From positions 170,694,933-170,758,932 of the forward strand of contig NC_081824.1 in assembly GCF_030867095.1 (NCBI RefSeq): a stretch of DNA of 64,000 nucleotides, read 5' to 3'. The stretch's first letter is position 1, and each line of letters begins with the position of its first letter. The notes beneath the pieces are model-generated. The model saw nothing but the letters and a program-made list of their open reading frames with translations. It searched no databases and was not told the origin of the DNA. Shown here piece after piece: positions 22,500 to 34,550 of the stretch. Origin of the DNA: Alligator mississippiensis. Taxonomy: Eukaryota > Chordata > Crocodylia > Alligatoridae. A program made the translations under genes and the position numbers.

Positions 22500-23855
22500 T
22501 TTTAATTGGTCTAATCGCATAGCTTGGATGGAGTTAGACAAGCTTTCAAATGCAAGACAGATCTTTTTAGCTGTCTCTAAGGTAAGGTTTAAAAAAAATC
22601 AGATACCTAAACAGTGAGTTTTTCCAGGGTTTAAGCTTTCATTTAGCTAAATATCTTGTTTCAATGCAAACTGATGCATTAACTGTAGACAGGTGGTTGC
22701 AGTGCCTTCGCTGCTGTCCAAAACTTTCTCAGCAGCAGCAGATTAAAATTGTCTATATATGTTCGGTAGTTTCATAGTTGCTACTTAAAATCTTTTCCAA
22801 AAGTGGAGTGGTCAAGAGTGAGGTAAGTTTAACTTTGCTACTTGGGGAAATTAATGGGCACAAAAGTTGCTGTGCCCGGGTCACCTACAGTCTTTATTAT
22901 TAGCTCCTGGATAGTAAGTAGTTGAGTGGTAATTTTTCCCTCACTCTGACAGACTGTATGTATTATGATTTGACTAATACCAGCAATCATCCAACAGTCA
23001 GTATTACAAAATGTACCTTTAGTTTTATACTGGTTAATAAAATAGACTGTACTACTGTATATTTTGTCATGGAACAACTTGACCCTGGTTGCATTCTGTA
23101 GATGTCATCCTCTGCATATTGGCTCAGCTTATTGAACTGGTAGCTTTTCACTTTATTTTATATTATTCTAATGGCTAATAGTGAATGTGGTCCATGAGAC
23201 TAAGGGCTGTAAATGCCCACTTCAGGTTTATGCAAGTATCAAATAATTTTTCAGTTGCAAACATTGCTGCCCTGACACAAAACTTATACAGGCAAATATT
23301 TATTTAAGATGTTCTGCTGAATGAAGGGCTCATAGCTTTGAGATATTAAAGCCTTGAAGTAATGAAAAGTAGACTTAATTTTCATCTCTGTTCTTAATCA
23401 TAGTTCTTTTGGCTGAGGGAAAGAATGGGTCCATGGGAGAGCTCTCATTTTCTGATGTTGGTGAGAAATTGTGCTTGACTTTAAATACTTTTGGTGTTTA
23501 GCTTAAAGTAGTTTTTGGGTTTGACTTGCATATTTTGACTGATGTGCCGTGAAAATTCCAATGAGTAACTTGCATGAAATTAGAATACTTATGCTTACAA
23601 ATCTCTTCTACAGGTTTCTTCTGGTAGCTTCTGGGTACCATATTTTCATAGCAAAACAGTTTTTTTGCTCTGTTTGTCTTCTGAGTTTACAGCTTCACTG
23701 TGACTGTCCCATGTCCCTTCAAATATGCATCAGGCTTCCTCTCAGTTGTTTAATTCCCTAACCTAGGTACATTGGCACAAGTATATAGATATGTTAAGAG
23801 ACACTGGTCAGTGAAAACAAGTCTTTAGCATTGATAATGATGAAATTAGGATTGG
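22500..23855 (+). other. ZFAND3 intron 1, no recognised element
   Basis: Plain AT-rich intron. No coding exon, RNA gene or repeat family recognised. Confidence 0.5.
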
Positions 23856-23863
23856 GGGTAAAG

Positions 23864-25403
23864 TAGGGATGGAAGCGATCTCACAAGATCATCTAGTCCA
23901 GCCCCCTGCTCAAAACAGGATCATCCCTGACTAAACCATCCCAGCCAAGTCTGCCCAACCTGCTCTTGAAAATTTTCAAGGATGGAGATTCCTCAGCTTG
24001 TCTATGTAGCCTATTCCAAAACTTGACTACCCTCATAGAAAGTTCCTCTAGTTTCCAACCTAAATTTCCTCTGCTGCAGCTTGAGGCCATTCTGCCTAGA
24101 TTTATCGCCTGTGAACACAGAGAAAAGCCCATATCCATCCCCTCTGTAATTGTCCTTCAGATATTTAAAGACTCTTTTCAACTTCCCTTTGTCTTCTCTT
24201 CTCCAAGCTAAATAAACCTAGTTTTTTCAGCCTTTCCTCATAGGTTTTGCCTCCCAGGCACCCAGTCATTCCACTTTCCACTGGATTCTTTCCAGTCTGT
24301 CTACATTCTTCTGGAAGTATGGGTCCCAAAACTGAACACAGTACTCCAGGTGAGGCTTCCCCAGTGCTCAATAGATTGGAAGAATCTTTTCCCTTGAATT
24401 GTAAGCAACACTGATTAGTACAACCCAGTATGCTGGTGGCTTTTTTCAAACAAGTGTATACTGTTGGTTCATACTCGCCTTATGGTCCACTGTAAACCCC
24501 CACCCCCCCACCCCCGGTCCTTTTCTGTAGTACTATAGTCTAGCCAATCATCCCAGCCTGTATTTGTGCATACATTTATTCTGCCCCAACTGCAAGACTT
24601 TGCATTTGCCCTTGTTGAATCTCATCTGATTGGAAAAAGTGCTCTTTAAGCAATCTCCCCAGGTCATTCTGGATCCTAACCCTGCCCTCCAGGGTGTCTG
24701 CAACTCCATCTAACTTGGTATCATCTGCGGATTTGCTAAGCTTGCACTTAATCCCATCATCAAAATCATTAATGAAGATATGAATCAATAACAGTCCCAG
24801 GACAGACCCCTGGGGAACCCCACTTGATCCTGTCTCCCAACTAGACGTTGAGCCATTGATAACTCCTCCTTGAGCATGATGACCCAACCAGTATGTATGT
24901 ACATTACAGTACTTTCATCTAGTCTGTATTTCCTTAGCTTGTTAATGAGAATGTCATGAAAGATGGTGTCAAAAGTCAAGGTATACTATATTTGCTGCTC
25001 TTTTCCCCCCCCCCTTCCTCCTCCCATCCACAGAGCCTGTCACCTTATCGGGGAAGGAAATCAGGTTGGTCAGGCATAACTTGCTCTTTGTGAGTCTATT
25101 CTGGATGTTCCTGATCACCTTGTTCTCCTCAAGGTGCTTCACAATAGATTCTTTAAGGACCTGCTCCATGATCTTTCTAGGTATGGAGGTCAGGCTGACT
25201 GGTCTGTAATTTCCTGGATCTTCCTTCTTCCCTTTTTTTAAAGATGGGGTCTATATTTACCATCTTTTAATCATGCAGGAGCTCACCCAACCTCTGAGAG
25301 TTCTCAGAGAGGATAGCCAATGGCTCTGAATTTGGCTGAGGCAAGTCCTTCAGTACCCTGAGGTGCATCCCATCTGGCCTGCTGACTTGAAAGCGTCTAG
25401 CTT
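23864..25403 (-). mobile_element. Old CR1 LINE, 3' part with ORF2 remnants, minus orientation
   Basis: The 3' block (ggatggaagcgatctcac, then atcatctagtccagcccc) lies at left. Minus-strand ORF2 pieces follow in several frames. They include the C-terminal KFWNRLHRQAEESPSLKIF region, the CLTNLISF block, a GVPQGSVLGL-like stretch near 24820 and a KSADDTKL stretch near 24720 that keeps the DD pair. Many stops and frameshifts show greater age than the left-edge copy. The element resumes at 26340 after a transposon insertion with an 8-bp target duplication. Confidence 0.88.
25396..25403 (+). repeat. Target-site duplication, left (hAT)
   Basis: TCTAGCTT, identical to 26332-26339. It belongs to the CR1 sequence, and removal of the intervening DNA plus one copy rejoins CR1. 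Confidence 0.85.
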
Positions 25404-26331
25404 AGGGGTGGGCAAAATACAGCCCATGGGCCAGACCTTGTTTGCCAAGGGATTTTCTCTGGCTGATGGTGAGTTCCTCGACCCCAGCCAGTGCGTGGTG
25501 GGGGGGCAGTGGGCAGCAGCCTGGGCCATGGCGTATGCGGCTGATTCCACCACCCATGGGTGTGCAGAGGGGTGTGGGGGCAGTGTGACAGCTGGACTCT
25601 GCTTCTCAGGAGCCCTCATGGTAATGGCTCACTGCTTGGTTGCTGCTGCGAGTGTCCCTGTTGCTCGGGCACCCTGGCGCATCTGTTCCACATCCACTGC
25701 CAGGGGTGCCAGATGGAATGAGTGGGTGGCAAATGGTGTATCCATGGAGACTGTCCCAGGACCTGTGTGGGCAGGGCACATTCAGCTGGACTATGGGGCT
25801 GCTTATGGGTAGGGTGTGTTGTCCAGGAGCAGGACAGCCAGGGCTGGGATTGCAGGGTGATGACGGCGCAGGGCCAAAGCCTAGGGGAGAGCCACAATCC
25901 ACTCCCTCATATGTCCCTGCCTGACAGGGAACTGGTGCTTGTCACAGAGATGTGTGGGGAGCAGATTACAGATCTGTCCTGGGCCCCAGCCCTGCGTTGT
26001 TGTTCTGCGATCCTAGCCCCAGCCCTGCTTGCCTATCCTGCTTTTTGGATGTTGCTCCCTGCCTGCCTGCAGCACCGTCCCATCCACCTGGCTGTGCTCA
26101 CCCTGCCTCAGATCAGTCTGCACGGAGACCGTGCCCGTCACCTCTGGTAGTGGGTATAGGGTAGACGGGCCTGGGGCCAGATAGATAGGATCAATTTGCC
26201 AACCCTCTTCCCCCACACACCCATTCCCAGGCTGTGCCAGCACCGACACCCTCCCCCTGGCCTGCAACAGTTCATCAAAATTCCTTAAGTGGCCCTCCTG
26301 CCCAAATAATTTCCCATCCCCCCCCTCCCAA
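25404..26331 (+). mobile_element. hAT-type nonautonomous element, family C copy 1, nested in CR1
   Basis: It begins AGGGGTGGGCAAAATAC and ends with a reversed match (tgcccaaataatttccc, then cc-rich). It is flanked by a perfect 8-bp duplication, TCTAGCTT, at 25396-25403 and 26332-26339, the hAT hallmark. Its ends match the shorter element at 30080-30266. The 928-bp interior is GC-rich and gives overlapping long frames on both strands at 25.35-26.17 kb, none recognisable. No transposase, so it was mobilised in trans. Confidence 0.82.
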
Positions 26332-26339
26332 TCTAGCTT
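26332..26339 (+). repeat. Target-site duplication, right (hAT)
   Basis: TCTAGCTT, identical to 25396-25403; eight bases as expected of hAT transposition. Confidence 0.85.
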
Positions 26340-26940
26340 CTCTAAGTGATCCCTAATCTGTTTTGCCATTACTAATTGCTGTTGCTTCCCCTTAGTAAGT
26401 TTTTATCCAAGTTCCCTAACTCATCACTTGCCTCTGGGCTTTTGTTTCCATCCCCATTGAACCTAGTTTAAAGCCTTCCTCACTAGGTTAGGAAGCTTGT
26501 ATGTGAAGATGCTATTCACCCTCTTTGTCAGGTAGACCCTGTCTCTTCCCAACAGTCCATCTTCTTGGAACACCACCCAATCACTGAAGAAGCCAAAGTT
26601 CTGCTAGTGACACCATCTATGCAGCCATGTGTTGATCTACAGGATGTCTCCCCATAAGCTGGGCCTTTACCCTTGACTGGAAGGATTGATGAGAGTACCA
26701 CCTGGGCCTCCATCCCCTTCACCCTTGCACCCAGAGTCATGTAGTCAGTTTTGGTCTGCTCAGGGTTGCACCTGGCAATATTATTAGTGCTTACATGGAT
26801 GGGCAGTATGAGGTGGTAGTCAGAAGTTGGCAATGCCTCAGATTTAGGCTTCTGGTAGGCAGCAGACTTCCCGAGCCAACAGGTGAGTCTGACAGATGGA
26901 TTCCTTAAAGATCCTTATTTGGTCCTCATAGAGAATCCTT
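26340..26940 (-). mobile_element. Continuation of the old CR1, with ORF1 remnant
   Basis: The first 80 bases continue ORF2 of the same CR1. From about 26.46 kb the minus strand instead encodes the end of CR1 ORF1: the block LILPIHVSTNNIARCNP near 26780 (the GxND-like block III of the SGNH/esterase-type domain found in CR1 ORF1), an LGARVKGM stretch, SSILPVKGKGP, and a diverged VVFQEDGLLGRD block near 26550. About 1.3 kb of ORF2 that should lie between is missing, so the copy has an internal deletion. Boundaries at right are approximate. Confidence 0.75.
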
Positions 26941-28145
26941 GTATTTCGTTAATTTGTGGAAAGGTGACATAGCCAGACTTTTTTCCTTTTAAATAAAACT
27001 AAGCCACCCCAATTTGCTATACTCTGGCGCCATGTTGAGATTATATTCTTTCTCCTGTCCATTCAGAATGGGTGGGTCTTACTGGCAAACAGCCCTGCTA
27101 TGGTTTCTAGAAGAGAAAAATAGAACATAGTAGTGGAATGAGTTTCTTCTATAAACACTAAACATGATGAGTCTTGGATCTGATTATTTGCTGTTATGTT
27201 TTTGACTTTATAGAAAGAAAAAAAAAAAGGTCCTTGCAGGGACCTAACAGGAATATGTGGGAAAATACAGGAGGAGGCAGCACAGGTGACAAACACTAAA
27301 CACTTCTGGAAAATGCTTTTCACTCTGAAAATGAAGACTCAGTGTGTGTTACTGGCATTTATGGCTTTGGGTTAAGCTTTCTGAGGTGCAAGAACTCATA
27401 TGGATATTCAGTAGAAGTGGGGTTTATAGGAAAACAACCAGCTGCTAGCTTTTTAATGTGATACAATTAACTTAAAAACCACACAGTAGATTTCGCATTC
27501 ATTATAGTTGATGGCAATCTCGGGTGCAAAAGGAGTGTTGGAATGTTCCCATATATTTTTAAATAATTCTTTGCCTGTATTGCATATAATGCCTTAAATG
27601 AAGAGATCTTAGGCTTGCATGGCATGGACCACTTTTACTGGAGAGCTGACCCAGACAGCCTTTCCCTGCCCTTCATGCTGCTTCCTCTTGTCATTGGTAA
27701 TTTAGTAGTTATGTGGCTATTACAGTGCTTGCCTACTTGGAAAAATAATATTTGAAATGTATTTTACTTTTACAATGTATTTTCACTTTTACTTTTAGCA
27801 AGCCCTTTAGATATACAGTGGTTTGGCCTTTGATTATTAAATAGTGAAGTGACTATGTTTATAATTTTGCTTAATCTGTCACTTTTGCATCCTTGCCTCT
27901 TGAACAGTGAAAATGAAGGCAAGCAAAGTTTGGTGTTCAGTGTTTGGACTGTAAATACTTCAGAGAAATTTTAAAAGTGACCTTTCATTGGCATCAGATA
28001 ATTTTGAAAATGATTGTGTTGGTCTCTGTTTGTTTTTTTTTTTTTTAAGAGCTTCTTCGGGATACTTTAGTAAGTAAATGGAGGTACAGACCTATCCAAT
28101 AGGGGCTCTTTGTAGCTTTCTCTGAAGCAGTTTTAAGAGCAGCCA
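26941..28145 (+). other. ZFAND3 intron 1, no recognised element
   Basis: AT-rich intron with a poly-A stretch near 27219-27228. No gene or repeat family recognised. Confidence 0.5.
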
Positions 28146-28164
28146 GAAAACTGGTGAAAAGAGA

Positions 28165-28365
28165 AGTGTGTGTGGCCTAACGAGTCGAATAGAAAGCTGG
28201 TAGTCAGAACTCTGCTGTTGTGTTCCCAGCTCTTCAGTTGACTTGGGCTACTCGTGCAAAGTTACAGACTAACTTTTGTGCCTCTCTTTTAAACGTACAC
28301 ATTTAAAAACCTCTACTTTCCTAATGTTTGTAAAGTGTGTTGAGAGTACAGAGAAGTGAAGAAGA
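28165..28365 (+). mobile_element. MIR-like CORE-SINE, diverged
   Basis: The order of motifs follows the MIR/CORE-SINE pattern. A tRNA-like head (agtcgaatagaaagctgg, tagtcagaactctgctg) is followed by a core with gacttgggc then gcaaagttac. A gcctctcttttaaa stretch and the tail aagtgtgttgagag come last. It is highly diverged, as expected of an ancient amniote SINE. Confidence 0.5.
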
Positions 28366-28369
28366 GCTC

Positions 28370-30070
28370 TTAATCATGGAGCTGGAAATGCAGAATCTAA
28401 AATTCTATTTCATTGGCTTAATCACTGAAACAAGATGAGCTTTCACAATATGAGCATCTTACAGTTTGGTCTTGTCATCACAACAGCAGTGTTTTGATCT
28501 CTAATTATAGCTGCTAAAGATGTCTTAGAGGAAGTTGCATTTGTATTTTTAAAGTATGTAAAGTGGTGTCACTTAGTGAGGAATCCCATAGCATTTGAAA
28601 TTGTATTGTTATTCTAGCTGTTGATTAGATGCTATTTTGGTTCATGTCATCAATATCATGCTGTCTGGCTTGTTGGGGAATCAATTATATGTCTTTGAAA
28701 CTTTGTCTCTTTAACAAAAATCAATTGCAGGTCGATGAAATGCATTTTTAGCTGCAGAAGGGAGTTAAATCTTAGGTTCAGTATTGCTAATAACAGCTTT
28801 CAGAAGCAAGCATTGATTTTAGTATTAGATGCAGTGTAATGCCTTTTATTTTTAAAATGTCCCACTGTTACTTTTTAGTGTATGTAGTTCTTCTTTCATT
28901 CTTTAAAAACTAACAATGACAAAATTAGCCTTTTGACTTTTTTTTTCTCTTAACCTAGAAAAAATAATTTCAGACTTGATCAGTTTCTGTGAGCTGCACC
29001 CAATTTTCACAGCTGGAGTATGAAGTAGCTTATAGAAATGAATTCCCTTGGTACAAGAATTACAAGTGTACAATAATAGTTTATAGAGTTAGGTGATGTT
29101 AACAGTTTTGGCAGTTGTTAGTGGCTTTAAATTTAGAGCAGATGTAATATTTTAACAATGGCTGGTACCAAACAATCCATTTTTAATTTTATTTGATGTT
29201 TTAATATAGCATTTATTAGTTTTTATAGCCAGTGGTTTCCTTTTTAGAGTTGGCCTTGGGTCCAGGCTACTCTGGAAGTGACAACCTTTTCGTCCCTATT
29301 ATTTCTGAAATAAGATTGCTGCAGTTATTAGTCTTGAGGATCTTGTGTTAAATCTTCGATATCCACTTTATAGGGGAAAAAATGTTGCGAATGTTATAGT
29401 AAATTGTAGTGCTTTTGAAACCCAGTCAGCCTCCACTTCTGCAAGCTGAAAATATGGTCTTTGCTGGGGGTCCTTGAGGTCTTGCATCGTTTTTCAGAAA
29501 TATGGATGGATAGATTACCATGGTATAATTAAGCAGGGTTTAGGATTACCCAGTAATATGCCTGTAGCTTCCCTGGATAAAAGAAGCAGTTAACAATCAC
29601 ATTTGAACATTCTCAAGTATCTTTGGATATTGAGGCTCTTTATTTAGTACTTGAACACAAAGTATTTGAAATTAAATTTAGAAATAGTAATTCACTCAGT
29701 CTGCATACTAGAACAAGTCTGCTTGCTGCAAAATAGGTTTCCCAGTCTCATAACTGCCTGCAGCAGTCAAATGGAATGTTTATAGCACTTGTAAATTTTC
29801 TTAGGATTTTTTAATTATTTTATTTCTCCTCTGCTTATTTAGTTGGATTATAGTTATTGGAAGTGTAATGTTTTAGCTCTTGTTATCCAGTTCTCTTCTG
29901 TTGGTGTCTTCTGTGAGTAGAGTAGCTGCTTCTCTTTTGGATGCCGGATCCATCTCTGCTTTCATTGTTTTTTCCTGTATACCACATTCTCAAATGTATA
30001 CTAGATTTTATAAAAAAGAGTTGGACACTACTATTATTGTTCACTTCTCTACTTAACCAAGAGATTCATG
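28370..30070 (+). other. ZFAND3 intron 1, no recognised element
   Basis: AT-rich intron with no recognisable gene, RNA gene or repeat. Confidence 0.5.
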
Positions 30071-30079
30071 GCTGTAGAC

Positions 30080-30266
30080 CAGGAGTGGGCAAAATGCGAC
30101 CCGGGGGCCAGATGCAGCCCACCAGGCCATTCTATCTGGCCCGCGGGGCCCCTAAAAAATTTAGAAAATTAATATTAATCTGCCCTGAGCTGCCTGTCGT
30201 GCAGCCCTTGATGGCTTGCCAAAATTTGGTAAGCGGCCCTCTGCCCAAAATAATTGCCCGCCCCTG
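30080..30266 (+). mobile_element. hAT-type MITE, family C copy 2, with 8-bp target duplication
   Basis: The 187-bp element starts CAGGAGTGGGCAAAATGC and ends GCCCGCCCCTG, imperfect inverted repeats of consensus CAGGGGTGGGCAA. Flanking 8-mers CTGTAGAC (30072-30079) and CTCTAGAC (30267-30274) agree at 7 of 8 positions. Its ends match those of the 928-bp element at 25404, so it is a deletion derivative or the basic form of that family. Confidence 0.85.
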
Positions 30267-30599
30267 CTCTAGACTAGTTAAAATACAGTGATAGAACATA
30301 TGGATCATCAAAGAATTTCCTTTGGGATGAAGCATAATCAGCTGTAGTCTGAAGTTCTTGTTTCTATCTTATGCTGGTCTCTGGCACTGGTTGAATGCAA
30401 TGAACATTAATTTATATGGATCAAACTAAATTAATTGCTCTTCGTTGTCAAAATATCACATACTGTTGAAAAGCTGAGCAGTAAGAGATCTAATTGCATC
30501 AGCTCAAATCTCCCATGATCCTACTCTCTTTCTTGTAATATCTTCTTCTTTGACTGAAACATCTGAAAAGTCCATGGAAACTTACAGGTGCTAGAAGGG

Positions 30600-30800
30600 G
30601 CGGGTAAGTTAGTAGTTAGAACAGAAACCTTTGTATGTTCCCAACTCTGCCACTGTTTTACTGTGCAAGTTATTTAATCACGGCTTCATTTTCACCATCT
30701 GTAAAATGAAGATTTGTGCCTGCCTGGTGTATAACGAGGCTTGGTTCTTTGACAATACAGTGTTTTGAGGTATTTGGATGGAAGATAAAGTTGTGAAGAG
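30600..30800 (+). mobile_element. MIR-like CORE-SINE
   Basis: Clear MIR order: a tRNA-like head (taagttagtagttagaac), then caactctgccactg, gtgcaagttatttaatc, the diagnostic ttcaccatctgtaaaatg, and a tail with gtataacgaggct. The catctgtaaaatg core is the best-preserved part. Plus orientation. Confidence 0.75.
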
Positions 30801-32000
30801 GTAAGCTCTTTCATTTGGGAAATCTGAATATCTCTGAAATCAGAACTGCCTGTGGTGCAACATTGATCTACTGACATGTCCTGGATTTCTGTTCCTATAA
30901 GAATGCTTGTGTGGAAGGAAGCATGCACTGTTGAGGAAGTCTTTCTCAGTCATAACAGTTGCTGTGCAATTAGAAGTGTAAGAACTGCCCACATTGACAC
31001 ATCTGCAGGTCTCAAGAGGTTTTTTAGCACTCCTATGATGAATTTAGGATACCATTATTATCCATTATCTAGTGCTGCAGTATCTCCTTTTACTATTAGT
31101 GTTCTCGTGTGAGTAATTCAGGAAAAACCAGAGAGATCTACCAAGTGAATAATGAGCACTTCCTCATCTGCTCAAATGACTTACAAGGGCAGATTCAAAT
31201 AGTAAAGGAAGAGACAAAGCAGTATGCCATTTTATAGTAAACCACTCTGTGCTTTCTCTGAGAGAGATTTTCAGGACATGGCAGTAGATCAGTCTTGTAC
31301 CACAGCCAGTTTTGATTTTAGTGAGCTCCACTTAATCCCACCTCCTGACTATAGCTCAAGGATTATGGGTTAGAAGTTCAGTTGCCTGAGTTGGCATCTT
31401 CTACAACTGCCCCTGAAGCCTCAGCTGATTGAGTGGTCTTATCTGCTCTACTTCCATGGAATCTTTCTTCTGTTTTAGGATATCTACATTTCAGGCAGAG
31501 CTACCTCTCTAATTTATGGTTGCATTTCATGATTGAAAGCCTTTGTTATGGAAAGGAAGTGTAACCACCATTTCAAAAATAAGCCTGCTGAGTGGTAGTT
31601 GGGGTAGAGATGAACAATTCTTAGTGTTCATACTACCACTTAGGCTGAACCTACACAATGTGGCACAGGAGCAATGTGTTGTGTATTGTGGTTTGTGTGT
31701 GCATGCTCATGTATACTGGCAGCTCAGTAATGGGGAGCTGATCCTGCCAATGCAGAATTTTCTTTTCAATGGCCTGTGACTTCTCTGTATTTTCTTTTAT
31801 GGACTGAACATTATCCTGCCTAGTAGAAATTCAAAAAATGTTTTTGAACAAAATTATATAAATACAGAAAACATTTACCAGTCTAGAAATGTGTTCAGTC
31901 TTTTGTATTCTGCCAAATTGAACAGTCTCTTACTTTAAAAAAAATCTGTCTGTGGCATTCAATCCTGCACGCACCCTTAGTTATTTCCAGATTTGCAGAC
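30801..32000 (+). other. ZFAND3 intron 1, no recognised element
   Basis: AT-rich intron with no gene or assignable repeat seen. Confidence 0.5.
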
Positions 32001-32007
32001 TGAGAGG

Positions 32008-32133
32008 TTTTCAAAAGTGAACGTTCATTTTGGGAGCCCACTTTTAGCACATTCAAAATCAGGCCCATAGTGTTAACTGCTTACAGCTCTCAGGGACCTC
32101 AGCTAGAACTATGGTAACCCACACTTTTGAAAA
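32008..32133 (+). mobile_element. Short palindromic repeat with 12-bp perfect inverted ends
   Basis: TTTTCAAAAGTG at 32008-32019 pairs exactly with CACTTTTGAAAA at 32122-32133. Inside, gggagcccac and tcaaaatcaggccc resemble a palindromic sauropsid repeat whose arms carry ttttcaaaagtg and aaaatcaggccc blocks. The whole 126 bp could fold into a hairpin. Assignment is by memory of the family. Confidence 0.5.
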
Positions 32134-32139
32134 TTCAAT

Positions 32140-34420
32140 CCAGTTGTCTTAAGCTAGCAGTCAAAATCCACATTCATTCTGAAAATTGTACCCTTTTAGT
32201 CAAGCTTGCATTCTACATATGTATTTCTGTAGAAGCGTGAGACCTAAAAATGAATCGGTTGGGCTTTTCCCGATAGGTCAGTCGTGATCCAGCTGTTCTT
32301 AAACTCTTCATCAGCAGTCCTTGTCTGTCATTTTTCTGAACATGCTGTCATTGCTTACCTTCAGCTCAAATGTTGCTTGCTATTAGACTTTGCAGCCTTG
32401 ACAGTGCAGTATTTGAAATAAATTCAGAGGTGTTTGAATATGGCATAAACAGGCTTGACTGGTTTTTCAGAGTCCTTTGAAAAATAGAGGAAAAGAGTGA
32501 AGATGAGGTCTTGCTTCCATCTCCATGTCTTACATGAGTATCTGTTTCAAATTTGTACTGCTCTTTTGCACACCTACCCAGCATGTTTGTAATGTAGTAA
32601 TTCAGGTGACAAGATGGATGTTGGTTCTATACCTGTATGGACCTGGAAAAAGCAAGGGTGCTGTTCATTTTGTCTCTGGGCAGCACTTTGACTTTGGCAT
32701 GAATTGCTTTTCTGCTGCTGCAGTGATTCTTTTTTTCCTTCCTCTTAAAGTGGAAGGTCTGTTAATGATGCAAAGACTTTAAACACAAGTTAGTTAATAA
32801 AGACCTTGGGTTTTATTCGAGGTCATTCTTAACTTGAGACTAATAAAAATGTTTCTGTGACTTTTAAAATTCCATTAGAAATGATCTGTGTGCAATTGTG
32901 CTACCATAGGAGAACCTGAAAGGGAAACTCCCAGGTTCCTTTTCATTATGCAAGCTGAAGCATACAAAAAGCAAGCAGCATAGTGAAATATAATTATTTC
33001 AGTTTTATCAACTTGTCCACTATACATTACCTATGCTACTTAAATTATTGGGACTGCTCAGCTACAAACATGCATAAGTGTTTGCAGGACTGGACCCTAT
33101 GACTATAATAGCTTTGACTTTTGTAACTACGTTTTTTATTTTTATTAAAGAGTCAGTTTTCATCTCCTTGTATTGTTTATTTGTTTTTAGTGATTTGGGT
33201 CTATCTAATAGTGGGATACGGGTTCTTACATAGCTTTAAAGACTTCATTTATTTTTATTGTTTTAATTTTTCATGAAAAACCACTGAATATTATTTAAAT
33301 AAAGAAAATTAATGACATTCTATTTAATAACTTGTAAGTCTTTCATTTTTAATAGTCATCCTTAGTAATGGTATTTATCTTCTTGAGACTTATCCTGCCT
33401 GTCTGCCTTCACAGCAACACAGCAGAAACAACAGTTAAAGATCCTGTGTATATACTGGTGTGTGAGTTAATTTTGCTGTAAAAAGATTAACTTTTGAATT
33501 TCCCAACTAGTTTAAAGATCTTCATTTTTTTTTTTTTTTTTCAACCTCAGTGTTTCTCTAATAGTTTTTTTTGCCCTCCCCTGCATTAATGTTGTGCCAT
33601 GTGGTAGGCCTTTAGCAAGGTATGAATGAAATTGAACCAATGTTTTGCTACATTGACTCAGTCCTTTCGCGCTGCTTTTTTCATATGTTTGATGGTCAAG
33701 AGCACATACAATTCCTGCATACTTTTCTGATTTTGGCAACTTGACCTGAGATGTGACTGAGTATCCAGAAGTTCAAGTGGTAACCTTGGCATTGTAATTA
33801 TGTTAGGAGTTGAGCCTGATGGTCTCTTGCGCTGAATACTATATCACTTATAGAAAAGCTTGCTTCTGAATTGTTGCAGTAATTGGAAAGCCAAACTGGA
33901 CAGAATTTGCTGGGAGGGTTGGCTATGGGGGTGGAGGGGTGGGACTAAGATGAATTTTGGAGTGGCTGTAGCCCTCCCAAGCTCCTGGCCTAGCTCGTGC
34001 TTTTTACTGCCCGGCCAAGCCCGGTGACTTTACATTTCTACATTTTCAACTCAAGAAGCTGAAACATTAAATTCTTGATGCTGTTAACATTGGAAATAGA
34101 TTTGGTTGCCGCCTTGAACTGAGGACTGCTTTGTGTCCACATCACCTTACTTTGCTCATTTGCTAACCCTTTTCTGACTTTGGTTAAAAAATCATTGTTT
34201 CGGAGTTTAATTAAGGACACACAAGTAAGTTGAGTCCTTATTTTACACCTGGAAGTGATTTGAAAATGTGTACATTACATAGATTAATAATCTATTTAAG
34301 AATTACTGATAAAGGGATTGTAGTTGCAAAAATAAAATGGCCTCTATTAAAGGTGGCATTGTTTAGATTGATCATGTGGAAATGAAGGCCATTATTATAA
34401 TGAGAAAATTATCATGTACA
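32140..34420 (+). other. ZFAND3 intron 1, no recognised element
   Basis: AT-rich intron with a poly-T tract near 33526-33541. No exon, RNA gene or repeat family recognised. Confidence 0.5.
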
Positions 34421-34421
34421 G

Positions 34422-34550
34422 TTTTCAGGAAGCAAGTGGCCGTTTGGTAAGATGCTTCTATGACTTAAATAGTTTTGATAAATTAAAGCAGTCTAGCAGC
34501 CTTTCTGCTGATGTGCATGCCATCTAAAAATAAATTGCATGATCAGTCTT
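34422..34550 (+). repeat. Direct duplication, copy 1
   Basis: Matches 35721-35843 at about 85% identity with one small gap, in the same orientation, 1.3 kb apart. Shared blocks include ttttcaggaagcaagt, ttttgataaattaaa and aaaaataaattgcatgat. It is either a diverged local duplication or two fragments of an unnamed repeat. Confidence 0.75.

Noticed and set aside
25363..26150. Frames of 90-150 codons on both strands
   Set aside because: They sit inside a nonautonomous hAT element bounded by an 8-bp target duplication and match no transposase.
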